From the NCBI GenBank assembly GCA_009698515.1, contig WLQA01000020.1, positions 1 to 10,811 on the forward strand: 10,811 bases of DNA, written 5' to 3'. The translations under genes were made by a program, and so were the position numbers. Position 1 is the first letter of the stretch, and every line of letters begins with the position of its first letter. The notes below the pieces were generated by a model. The model saw nothing but the letters and a program-made list of their open reading frames with translations. It had not been told where the DNA came from and searched no databases. This document shows positions 4,251 through 10,811 of this stretch, piece by piece. This DNA is from Actinomycetota bacterium. Its GTDB lineage: Bacteria > Actinomycetota > Actinomycetes > Nanopelagicales > Nanopelagicaceae.

Positions 4251-6113
4251 ATCCGATTGGATATTTTGTTTCTGATATAAATCAAAATACAACCCTTTTT
4301 TGGCAATTAACTCTTCGTGTTGACCTTTTTCCACGATCGCGCCATTTTCAATAACCAGAATCTGATCTGCATGTGCAATAGTAGATAAGCGATGAGCGAT
4401 AACAATGCTTGTTCTGCCGGCAAGTGCAACTTTAAGTGCAGCTTGAACTAAAGATTCATTTTCTGAATCCAAATGTGCGGTGGCTTCATCTAAAATAACC
4501 ACACTTGGTTTTTTAAGCAATAACCGAGCAATAGCTAATCGTTGTTTCTCACCCCCCGATAATCGATGCCCTCGTTCGCCAACTATGGTTTCTAATCCAT
4601 TCGGTAAGGCAGAAATCATCTCCCAAATCTGTGCGGATCTACAAGCATCTTCTATTTCGCTAAGGGTTGCATCATGATTTGCATACTTAAGATTATTTAA
4701 AATTGAATCGTGAAACATATGAGCATCTTGAGTTACAACACCAATATTTTCGCGCAAGGAAGAGATTGAGATATTCCGAATATCTTGACCATCAATGAGA
4801 ATCGCTCCATCAGTTACATCATATAAACGTGGAATTAATCCGCTGATCGTACTTTTGCCAGCGCCAGAGGGGCCGACGATGCCAGTTAGAGTTCCAGATT
4901 TTGCAACAAAATTAATTCCCTTTAAAACCACGCCGCTATCTACCAACTCAGCCTTTGCCACCATCTCGAGCGATGCAAGTGATATTTCATCTGCTTTTGG
5001 ATAAGCAAAGGAAACATTTTTAAACTCTACATCTGGCTTGGAAGATTTCAATGTAATTGGTTGCGCTACATCTTGCACCATTGGCTCTAAATCCAGCACT
5101 TCAAAAACTCTTTCAAATGAAACCAACGCGCTCATTACATCTACTCGAACATTGGAAAGAGCAGTTAGTGGTCCATACAACCGCGCCAATAAAGCGGTGA
5201 TGGCTAATAGCGTTCCAACTGTTATTGATTTATTAATTGCCAGATGGCCACCAACACCATATGCAACCGCTGTTGCAACTGCAGCAATTGATGTTAAAGC
5301 TATGAAGAAAATTCTGTTCAGTAGCGCGATTGAAATTCCAATATCGGCGACTCTCCTGGCTTTACTGCCAAATGATTCCTTCTCAATCTTTGGATCACCG
5401 TAAAGTGACACCAACAGCGCTCCAGAAACATTAAATCGCTCAGTCATCGTAGAGGACATCTCCGCGTTCAAATTAAATGACTGCCGTGTGTAATCTTGTA
5501 AACGACGACCAACCCATTTTGTCGGATATAAAAACAATGGCAATAAACACAGTGATATGACAGTAATTTGCCAACTTAAAGTCAGCATCGCAGCCGTCAC
5601 CAGAATCAAACTTAAGACGTTGCTAATGACTCCCGATAAGGTTGCGGTAAATGCTTGTTGTGCTCCAATCACATCTGAATTCAATCTGGAAATTAATGCT
5701 CCAGTTTGCGTCCTAGTAAAAAAAGCGATGGATTGTCGTTGCACATGAGCAAAAATTAACTTACGAAGATCATAAATAAGTCCTTCTCCAATACGGGCTG
5801 AAAACAATCTACCAATCATGTTGAAAGCCGCATCAGCTAGTGCAATTAGCCCAACTGCAAAAGCCAATTTGGTAACTAGCTCCCCATTGCCAGGGATTAC
5901 ACCTTCATCAATTAATTGGCGAAGAAGTAAAGGGGTAGCAACAACTAAAAATGCATCAATTACAACTGTTATCAAGAAGAAAATTAGTGAAATTTTGTAC
6001 GGTTTAGCAAAAGAGATGATACGACCTAATGTGCCGGCTTTTAATTTCTGATTCTTTACCGATTGATCTGCGGTTAAGGAACGAAAAGACATCCAGGTTG
6101 CATGCATTGACAC
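4242..6113 (-). CDS. ABC exporter half-transporter (fused membrane and ATPase domains)
   Basis: A 623-residue fusion of a six-helix type I exporter membrane domain (about residues 38-330) and a nucleotide-binding domain (about 362-610); it would work as a dimer. The ATPase motifs are complete: A-loop Y371, Walker A GPSGAGKST 414-422, Q-loop Q462, signature LSGGE 518-522, Walker B VVILDEA 538-544 and H-loop H574. Between the A-loop and Walker A there are about 20 extra residues (PKADEISLASLE and following). I recall similar inserts in other actinobacterial exporters of this type, so it looks like a subfamily trait. The substrate cannot be read; lipid or drug export is the common role. The GTG at 6113 is chosen because AGG lies six bases upstream; ATG at 6107 or 6092 is also possible. 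It follows sufT by 17 bases and may share the suf transcript. Confidence 0.92.
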   Translation of the reverse strand: MSMHATWMSFRSLTADQSVKNQKLKAGTLGRIISFAKPYKISLIFFLITVVIDAFLVVATPLLLRQLIDEGVIPGNGELVTKLAFAVGLIALADAAFNMIGRLFSARIGEGLIYDLRKLIFAHVQRQSIAFFTRTQTGALISRLNSDVIGAQQAFTATLSGVISNVLSLILVTAAMLTLSWQITVISLCLLPLFLYPTKWVGRRLQDYTRQSFNLNAEMSSTMTERFNVSGALLVSLYGDPKIEKESFGSKARRVADIGISIALLNRIFFIALTSIAAVATAVAYGVGGHLAINKSITVGTLLAITALLARLYGPLTALSNVRVDVMSALVSFERVFEVLDLEPMVQDVAQPITLKSSKPDVEFKNVSFAYPKADEISLASLEMVAKAELVDSGVVLKGINFVAKSGTLTGIVGPSGAGKSTISGLIPRLYDVTDGAILIDGQDIRNISISSLRENIGVVTQDAHMFHDSILNNLKYANHDATLSEIEDACRSAQIWEMISALPNGLETIVGERGHRLSGGEKQRLAIARLLLKKPSVVILDEATAHLDSENESLVQAALKVALAGRTSIVIAHRLSTIAHADQILVIENGAIVEKGQHEELIAKKGLYFDLYQKQNIQSDLI

Positions 6114-6130
6114 AGCAGACCTATTTCAGA

Positions 6131-6442
6131 TTAAACAGTGAAACCGATAGAACGAAGTTGCTCTCGACCATCATCACTAATTTTATTTGGTCCCCAAGGT
6201 GGCAACCAAACCCAATTAATCTTTACATCAGAGGTTAGGTCAGCCAAAACTTGTTTGGTTTGATCCTCTATAACATCTTGCAACGGACAAGCAGCTGAAG
6301 TTAAAGTCATATCCAATGTGGCAATATTGTTTTCATCAACTCGCATGTCATAAACCAATCCAAGATCAACAACGTTGATACCTAATTCAGGATCAATTAC
6401 ATCCTTCATAGCCTCTGTGATGTCATCAATACTTGCGGTCAT
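6131..6442 (-). CDS. sufT: SufT-type iron-sulfur assembly factor (MIP18/DUF59 family)
   Basis: A 103-residue MIP18/DUF59 protein. Family motifs are DPELGINVVDLGLVY at residues 17-31, the conserved cysteine C52 in TLTSAACPL, and WLPPWGP at 79-85. Proteins of this family help insert Fe-S clusters into target enzymes; SufT is the form encoded with suf genes, and PaaD is a related protein of phenylacetate degradation. The position directly after sufU, nine bases downstream, supports the SufT role. The ATG has an AGGA-type ribosome binding site eight bases upstream, next to the sufU stop. Confidence 0.92.
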   Translation of the reverse strand: MTASIDDITEAMKDVIDPELGINVVDLGLVYDMRVDENNIATLDMTLTSAACPLQDVIEDQTKQVLADLTSDVKINWVWLPPWGPNKISDDGREQLRSIGFTV

Positions 6443-6451
6443 GAGTGCATC

Positions 6452-6886
6452 CTAAGCCATCAATTGCGATGAAGCATCTTTAAAGGCCATCCAACCAAGA
6501 AGTGCGCATTTAATACGGGCTGGGAATTTAGAAACTCCAGCGAATGCAACCGCATCATCTAAAACTTCCTCATCACCTTTTGATTGCCCTTTACTTTGCA
6601 TCAACTCCACAAATGCATCCAATATTTCAATTGATTCCAAATATGTTTTATTTAACAGTAGATCACTCATCATTGAAACACTCGACATAGATATAGAGCA
6701 CCCGACTCCATCCCAAGATATGTTTTGAACTAGGCCATCTTTCATAGACAAATTTAAAGTAACTTCATCGCCACAACTTGGGTTGTTGTGTTTTACCTGA
6801 ATATCTTTATTCTCGGATAAACCTTTATGATGCGGATTTCGATAATGATCTAAAATCACCTCTTGATACAGTGAATCTAATTCCAT
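6452..6886 (-). CDS. sufU: SufU sulfur-transfer protein
   Basis: A 144-residue IscU-fold protein of the SufU type. The three zinc-ligand or sulfur-acceptor cysteines are present: C38 in NPSCGD (with D40), C63 in GVGCSIS, and C127 in FPARIKCALLGW. The region between the second and third cysteines is longer than in IscU, as is typical of SufU. In Gram-positive bacteria SufU accepts persulfide sulfur from SufS by zinc-ligand exchange and passes it to SufBCD. The start codon overlaps the sufS stop as TAATG (6888-6884), so the two partners are likely made in step. SufU and SufS adjacent without sufE is the expected Gram-positive arrangement. Confidence 0.96.
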   Translation of the reverse strand: MELDSLYQEVILDHYRNPHHKGLSENKDIQVKHNNPSCGDEVTLNLSMKDGLVQNISWDGVGCSISMSSVSMMSDLLLNKTYLESIEILDAFVELMQSKGQSKGDEEVLDDAVAFAGVSKFPARIKCALLGWMAFKDASSQLMA

Positions 6887-8136
6887 TATTTATTCACCTT
6901 GAAGTATCTTTGAACCTCAATTATTGAATCAAGTAATTTATCTACATCCGCATCGGTGTTGTAAAGATGAAATGATGCCCTGGTAGTTCCAACCACATTT
7001 AATTTACGCATTAACGGCCATGCACAATGATGTCCGGTTCTAACAGCAATGCCATATTGATCAAGCACTTGACCAACATCATGTGGATGCACGCCATCTA
7101 CTGTAAATGACACTACTCCACCTCTGTCACTCAGATCTGTTGGTCCGATGATTTTTACTCCTTGAATATGAAGTAACCCATCCAGCAATCTCTTAGTTAA
7201 TCCAATTTCATGTTCATGTATTTGTTCCATACCTATTTGATTTAAATAATCAATAGCTGCTGAAAGACCAACCGCCTGTGCCATATTCGGAACACCAGCT
7301 TCAAATTTCCTTGGAATATCTGCCCAAGTTGCCTCTGTCATAGTTACCGAATCAATCATGGAACCACCAAATAAAAAAGGCGGCATTTGTTTTAACAGTT
7401 CGCCTCTACCCCAAAGCACGCCAACACCAGTTGGGCCCAACATCTTGTGACCGGAAAAAGCTAGGAAATCTATCCCTAATTCTTTAACATCAATCTGAAA
7501 ATGTGGAACTGATTGACAGGCGTCTAGAACAAAAATCGCTCCAACGTTTTTTGATAATTTGGCTAAATCTTTAATTGGATTAATTGTACCCAACACATTT
7601 GATTGATGGGTAAGAGCAACTATTTTTGTTTTTGCAGTAATTAATTTATTTATCGAAGTTAAATCCAACCTGCCATCGCCATCAACTTCAATCCATCTTA
7701 AAGTTGCGCCAGTTCGTTTTGCGAGCTGTTGCCAAGGAATCAAATTGGCATGATGTTCCATCTCGGAAACCAAGATTTCATCTCCAGGTTGAAGATAAAA
7801 TAAAGAGCCTTTTTCAGAGTTACCAAAAGAGTACGCAAGTGCGTTTAAGGATTCAGTTGCACTTTTTGTGAAAATTACCTCATTGGTCTGGCTGTTAATA
7901 AAATTGGCCACATTCTCGCGGGCACTTTCATAGGCCAAGGATGATTCTTCTGCAAGAAGATGGGCGCCTCTGTGAACTGCTGAATTTACTGTCCGATAAA
8001 AATTACTTTCGGCATCAATTACCTGATTTGGTTTTTGAGAGGTTGCGCCACTATCTAAATAAATTAACCGATTTGCGCCACGAACACTTCGTGACAGAAT
8101 CGGAAAGTCTTTTAAATACTGGGAAAAGTTGGCCAT
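6886..8136 (-). CDS. sufS: Cysteine desulfurase SufS
   Basis: A 416-residue PLP enzyme that removes sulfur from L-cysteine to give alanine and an enzyme-bound persulfide. It belongs to the group II (SufS) desulfurases. The PLP-binding lysine is K231 in FSGHKMLGPTGVGVLWG, the histidine pair of EHHANLIPW at residues 127-135 includes the one stacking on PLP, and the catalytic cysteine is C371 in RTGHHCAWPLM, in the short loop typical of group II. The N-terminus (YLDSGATSQKP at 26-36) also matches. The gene begins five bases after the sufC stop, without a clear Shine-Dalgarno, so initiation probably depends on ribosomes finishing sufC. Its stop overlaps the sufU start. Confidence 0.97.
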   Translation of the reverse strand: MANFSQYLKDFPILSRSVRGANRLIYLDSGATSQKPNQVIDAESNFYRTVNSAVHRGAHLLAEESSLAYESARENVANFINSQTNEVIFTKSATESLNALAYSFGNSEKGSLFYLQPGDEILVSEMEHHANLIPWQQLAKRTGATLRWIEVDGDGRLDLTSINKLITAKTKIVALTHQSNVLGTINPIKDLAKLSKNVGAIFVLDACQSVPHFQIDVKELGIDFLAFSGHKMLGPTGVGVLWGRGELLKQMPPFLFGGSMIDSVTMTEATWADIPRKFEAGVPNMAQAVGLSAAIDYLNQIGMEQIHEHEIGLTKRLLDGLLHIQGVKIIGPTDLSDRGGVVSFTVDGVHPHDVGQVLDQYGIAVRTGHHCAWPLMRKLNVVGTTRASFHLYNTDADVDKLLDSIIEVQRYFKVNK

Positions 8137-8141
8137 CAGAT

Positions 8142-8894
8142 TTAAGCAGTTATGTAAGCTGCGTAACCTTGTTCCTCAAGTTTATCGGCCAACTCTGGGC
8201 CGCCTTCTTCAACAATTTTTCCATTTGCGAAAACATGAACAAAATCCGGCTTGATGTATCTAAGAATTCGGGTGTAGTGAGTAATTAGCATTACTCCTAA
8301 ATCTGAGTTTGATTTAACTCGATTTACTCCCTCAGAAACTATACGTAGGGCATCCACATCCAGGCCGGAATCTGTTTCATCTAGAATCGCAATTTTTGGC
8401 TTTAGCAGCTCCATTTGCAGGATCTCATGACGTTTCTTTTCGCCACCAGAAAAACCTTCATTTACATTTCGCTCAGAAAAGGCGGTGTCCATATTTAGTG
8501 ATGCCATTGCCTCTTTAACTTCGCCAACCCAAGTACGCAATTTTGGAGCTTCACCGCGAATTGCAGTAACTGCGGTTCGTAAGAAGTTTGAAACTGAAAC
8601 TCCTGGCACCTCAACTGGGTATTGCATCGCTAGAAATAATCCAGCCTTTGCTCTCTCATCTACTGACATCTCAAGTACATCAGCACCATCCAAAGTAACT
8701 GTGCCTCCAGTAATTGTGTACTTAGGATGACCAGCTATTGAATAAGCCAAAGTTGATTTACCAGATCCGTTTGGACCCATAATTGCATGAGTTTCACCGG
8801 ACCTAATCGTTAGGTCAACACCTTTTAAAATTTCTTTACTGCCCGCCTCGGTATCAACACTTACCTGCAGATTTTTAATAATTAGTTCGCTCAT
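8142..8894 (-). CDS. sufC: SufC ATPase of the SufBCD scaffold
   Basis: A 250-residue cytosolic ABC-type ATPase. It carries Walker A GPNGSGKST at residues 40-48, Q-loop Q91, the SufC-type signature FSGGEKKRHEILQM at 148-161, Walker B IAILDE followed by TDSGLD at 168-178, and H206. The TDSGLD and ITHYTRIL sequences distinguish SufC from transporter ATPases. SufC dimerises on SufB and SufD, and ATP hydrolysis opens the SufB-SufD interface for cluster assembly. A good Shine-Dalgarno (AAGGGGAG) lies four bases before the ATG. The gene follows the Rieske protein gene by 10 bases. Confidence 0.97.
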   Translation of the reverse strand: MSELIIKNLQVSVDTEAGSKEILKGVDLTIRSGETHAIMGPNGSGKSTLAYSIAGHPKYTITGGTVTLDGADVLEMSVDERAKAGLFLAMQYPVEVPGVSVSNFLRTAVTAIRGEAPKLRTWVGEVKEAMASLNMDTAFSERNVNEGFSGGEKKRHEILQMELLKPKIAILDETDSGLDVDALRIVSEGVNRVKSNSDLGVMLITHYTRILRYIKPDFVHVFANGKIVEEGGPELADKLEEQGYAAYITA

Positions 8895-8904
8895 TTTTCT
8901 CCCC

Positions 8905-9201
8905 TTATTCGCTGATTAGTACTTGATTGCCGTTGCGTGAAACTTTAAAAGTTTGTAAAGCTTGTGTTGCCGGTGGTGTCAGTGCGGCTCCAGTTCTGAG
9001 GTCAAATTCCGCCCCATGCAACCAACATTCGATTTTGTGTCCGGAGATTTCACCTTCGGATAGAGAGGCATCTGAGTGAGTACAAGTATCGGCAATTGCA
9101 AAAACCTCATCACCAATACGCGCAACGCACACACTTTTACCATTTACATCAATTAATGATGGTTTGCCTTCTATCAAAGAGTCAAAAGAAATTTCACTCA
9201 T
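8905..9201 (-). CDS. Rieske-type [2Fe-2S] ferredoxin encoded in the suf operon
   Basis: A 98-residue single-domain Rieske protein. The two cluster-binding boxes are C40-T-H42 and C59-W-L-H62, giving the C-X-H and C-X2-H ligand set of ferredoxin-type Rieske proteins (the small, soluble form, without the disulfide cysteines of the bc1 type). There is no membrane anchor or signal peptide, so it should be cytosolic. Such genes are usually annotated as the ferredoxin subunit of a non-heme iron oxygenase, but no oxygenase is nearby. Its place between sufD and sufC suggests a link to cluster assembly, perhaps as an electron donor; that is inference. The same insertion is known in other actinobacterial suf operons. 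Its start overlaps the sufD stop as TAATG (9203-9199). Confidence 0.93.
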   Translation of the reverse strand: MSEISFDSLIEGKPSLIDVNGKSVCVARIGDEVFAIADTCTHSDASLSEGEISGHKIECWLHGAEFDLRTGAALTPPATQALQTFKVSRNGNQVLISE

Positions 9202-10286
9202 TACTCACCAACCTTTGCTAGTTCAGCATCAATTCGATCCATAATTCGCTCTTCGATTGCCTCATTTTTTAACTTAGTTACGATCTCAGCAAAAAATCCT
9301 CGAATAACCAATCTACGTGCAATATCAGCTGGAATTCCTCTTGATTGTAAGTAGAAAAGTTGCTCATCATCAAAGCGTCCAGTTGTGCTGGCATGTCCTG
9401 CGCCAACAATCTCCCCAGTTTCAATCTCCAAGTTTGGAACTGAGTCAGCTCGTGCGCCATCGGTTAACAGTAAATTCCGGTTTAATTCGTAAGTGTCTGT
9501 TCCATCGGCACCCTTGTGAATAAATACATCACCGATCCAAACCGTACGAGCATCTTGACCAGATAGCGCCCCTTTGTAATTAACACGTGATTTAGCATTA
9601 GCAATATTGTGATCGACATGAATACGATGTTCTAAATGTTGACCGCTGGTTGCAAAATACAAACCAGAAAGATCTGCCGAAGATCCTTGCCCAGTGAAAT
9701 CAACAGTTGGATTTAATCTAACTACCGAACCACCGACCGTAATTACATATGAGTTGAATTCGCCATCCTTTGCAATAAGGGCGTGGTGCTGACCTAAATG
9801 TATTGCGCTCGGCTCCCATTCTTGAAGAGTTACAAAATTAAGTTTGGCGCCAGCCGAAACTACAATTTCAATCTCCTCTCCAATAATTGCCTTACCTGTA
9901 TTTTCGATAATTACAGTGGCTTTGCTATTGGTGCCGATTTCAATCACCAATCTGGAAAATTGGGGACTTCCAGAACAATTTCTCTGCAAAATAATTGGTT
10001 GCGCTAATTCAATATCTTTATCGATATTTAACGATGATACTTCTCCTACCGAGCTTCTTACCCTGTTAGATATTAAATCGGTAGATGTGTAAGAAGGCGG
10101 CAACTCCGAAGCTGCCACATTCTTAAAAGTTACACCGGTTACTAAGTTCTGCGAAACGGCGAAAGTGATATCGCCGGGAACATTTTTTTCTATTTCATGC
10201 AAACCGCTAATTCTCTTTAGCGGTGTAAAACGCCAAGGCTCTTCTCGCCCTGTCGGTGTTAGGTAATTAGTCGTTAATAAGCTCAT
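9201..10286 (-). CDS. sufD: SufD scaffold subunit
   Basis: A 361-residue SufB/SufD-family protein with the expected organisation: an N-terminal helical part containing REEPWRFTPLKR (residues 14-25), a beta-helix core, and a C-terminal SufC-binding helical segment (DDEQLFYLQSRGIPADIARR at 306-325). H298 in AGHASTTGR corresponds to the histidine at the SufB-SufD interface that is important for cluster formation in E. coli SufD. It pairs with SufB to hold the nascent cluster while SufC hydrolyses ATP. The start codon overlaps the sufB stop as TAATG (10288-10284), and its own stop overlaps the Rieske start. Confidence 0.95.
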   Translation of the reverse strand: MSLLTTNYLTPTGREEPWRFTPLKRISGLHEIEKNVPGDITFAVSQNLVTGVTFKNVAASELPPSYTSTDLISNRVRSSVGEVSSLNIDKDIELAQPIILQRNCSGSPQFSRLVIEIGTNSKATVIIENTGKAIIGEEIEIVVSAGAKLNFVTLQEWEPSAIHLGQHHALIAKDGEFNSYVITVGGSVVRLNPTVDFTGQGSSADLSGLYFATSGQHLEHRIHVDHNIANAKSRVNYKGALSGQDARTVWIGDVFIHKGADGTDTYELNRNLLLTDGARADSVPNLEIETGEIVGAGHASTTGRFDDEQLFYLQSRGIPADIARRLVIRGFFAEIVTKLKNEAIEERIMDRIDAELAKVGE

Positions 10287-10811
10287 TAACCGACTGCACC
10301 TTCCATTTGCAACTCAATTAAGCGGTTTAATTCAAGTGCATATTCCATAGGCAGCTCTTTAGCAATTGGTTCAATAAATCCACGAACAATCATCGCCATT
10401 GCTTCATCTTCTGTTAAGCCACGAGACATTAGATAGAAAAGCTGATCATCACTTACCTTTGAAACAGTTGCTTCGTGTCCCATTGATACATCATCTTCTC
10501 TGATATCTACATACGGATATGTGTCAGATCTAGAAATTGTGTCGACCAATAGCGCATCACATTTAACAGTGCTCTTTGAATGATGTGCACCTTCTTGAAC
10601 TTGTACTAATCCACGATAAGAAGTACGTCCGCCACCTCTTGCGACAGATTTAGAGATGATTGTTGATGATGTGTAAGGAGCGGCGTGCACCATTTTTGCA
10701 CCAGAATCTTGATGTTGACCTTCACCAGCAAAAGCAATTGAAAGAGTTTCTCCTTTTGCATGTGGACCCATCAACATAACAGCTGGATACTTCATGGTTA
10801 CTTTAGATCCA
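10286..10811 (-). CDS. sufB: SufB scaffold subunit, C-terminal part (partial)
   Basis: The last 174 complete codons of sufB; the gene continues beyond the right edge of the window. The frame is open through the edge (GSKVTMKYPAVML), so the internal ATG at 10795-10793 is not the start. SufB is the main scaffold on which the Fe-S cluster is built. The cysteine at 10561-10559 (VKCDALLV) corresponds to the sulfur-accepting C405 of E. coli SufB. The following GHEATVSKVSDDQLFYLMSRG carries the His-Glu pair at the SufD interface. The C-terminal helix region binds SufC. SufB usually has about 470 residues, so roughly 300 are missing here. It ends in a TAATG overlap with sufD. Confidence 0.96.
   Translation of the reverse strand, partial: GSKVTMKYPAVMLMGPHAKGETLSIAFAGEGQHQDSGAKMVHAAPYTSSTIISKSVARGGGRTSYRGLVQVQEGAHHSKSTVKCDALLVDTISRSDTYPYVDIREDDVSMGHEATVSKVSDDQLFYLMSRGLTEDEAMAMIVRGFIEPIAKELPMEYALELNRLIELQMEGAVG

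Noticed and set aside
5038..5403. 121-residue open frame antisense to the ABC exporter
   Set aside because: It lies wholly opposite a clearly conserved exporter sequence, shows no recognisable domain and has no ribosome binding site. The same applies to the other plus-strand frames inside the suf and ribosomal genes.
7941..8288. 115-residue plus-strand frame across the sufS-sufC junction
   Set aside because: It is antisense to two well-supported genes, and its sequence resembles no protein family I know.
10286..10795. A separate 169-residue protein starting at ATG 10795
   Set aside because: The frame stays open to the window edge and the residues form the C-terminal part of SufB. The ATG is an internal methionine.
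1..10811. CRISPR arrays, insertion sequences, prophage genes, tRNA genes, toxin-antitoxin or defence systems
   Set aside because: No repeat-spacer pattern, transposase, integrase, cloverleaf sequence or defence-type gene was seen on either strand. Apart from the infC-uraA gap this is conserved housekeeping sequence.

Overview
The window looks like part of the chromosome of a streamlined, AT-rich actinobacterium, most plausibly a freshwater Nanopelagicales (acI) type or a close relative. Gene order and protein families are actinobacterial: infC-rpmI-rplT-rRNA methyltransferase-pheS; a DUF3099 protein; and sufB-sufD-Rieske ferredoxin-sufC-sufS-sufU-sufT. Base composition is visibly AT-rich and spacing is very tight. 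The taxonomic placement is inference; no 16S gene or other decisive marker is present.

Positions 1-2317 (minus strand) carry a translation block, read from right to left: infC (IF3), rpmI (L35), rplT (L20), a SpoU/TrmH-family rRNA 2'-O-methyltransferase, and the first 105 codons of pheS. The infC reading frame has no ATG, GTG or TTG that preserves the conserved IF3 N-terminus. It appears to start at ATC (2317-2315) behind a good Shine-Dalgarno, which is the rare-start arrangement used by IF3 to autoregulate in other bacteria.

Positions 2318-2631 are the only long gene-free stretch, lying between divergent infC and uraA. It contains several inverted repeats. These include a GNRA-capped hairpin flanked by two copies of a 10-base purine-rich repeat inside a closing stem, and a 9-base segment exactly complementary to sequence just upstream of the uraA ribosome binding site. 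I match it to no RNA family I know; it is the best candidate here for something undescribed.

Positions 2632-4250 (plus strand) carry an NCS2-family uracil permease with its own terminator, then a small two-helix membrane protein (DUF3099) that appears to be transcribed leaderless. The DUF3099 gene overlaps the end of the converging ABC exporter gene by 9 bases.

Positions 4242-10811 (minus strand) are one long run of genes: the SUF iron-sulfur cluster assembly operon (sufB C-terminus, sufD, Rieske [2Fe-2S] protein, sufC, sufS, sufU, sufT) followed by a full-length ABC exporter half-transporter. SufS provides persulfide sulfur, SufU accepts it, SufBCD is the ATP-driven scaffold, and SufT is a maturation factor. 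Three junctions are TAATG stop/start overlaps, suggesting translational coupling. The start of sufB and the operon promoter lie outside the window.
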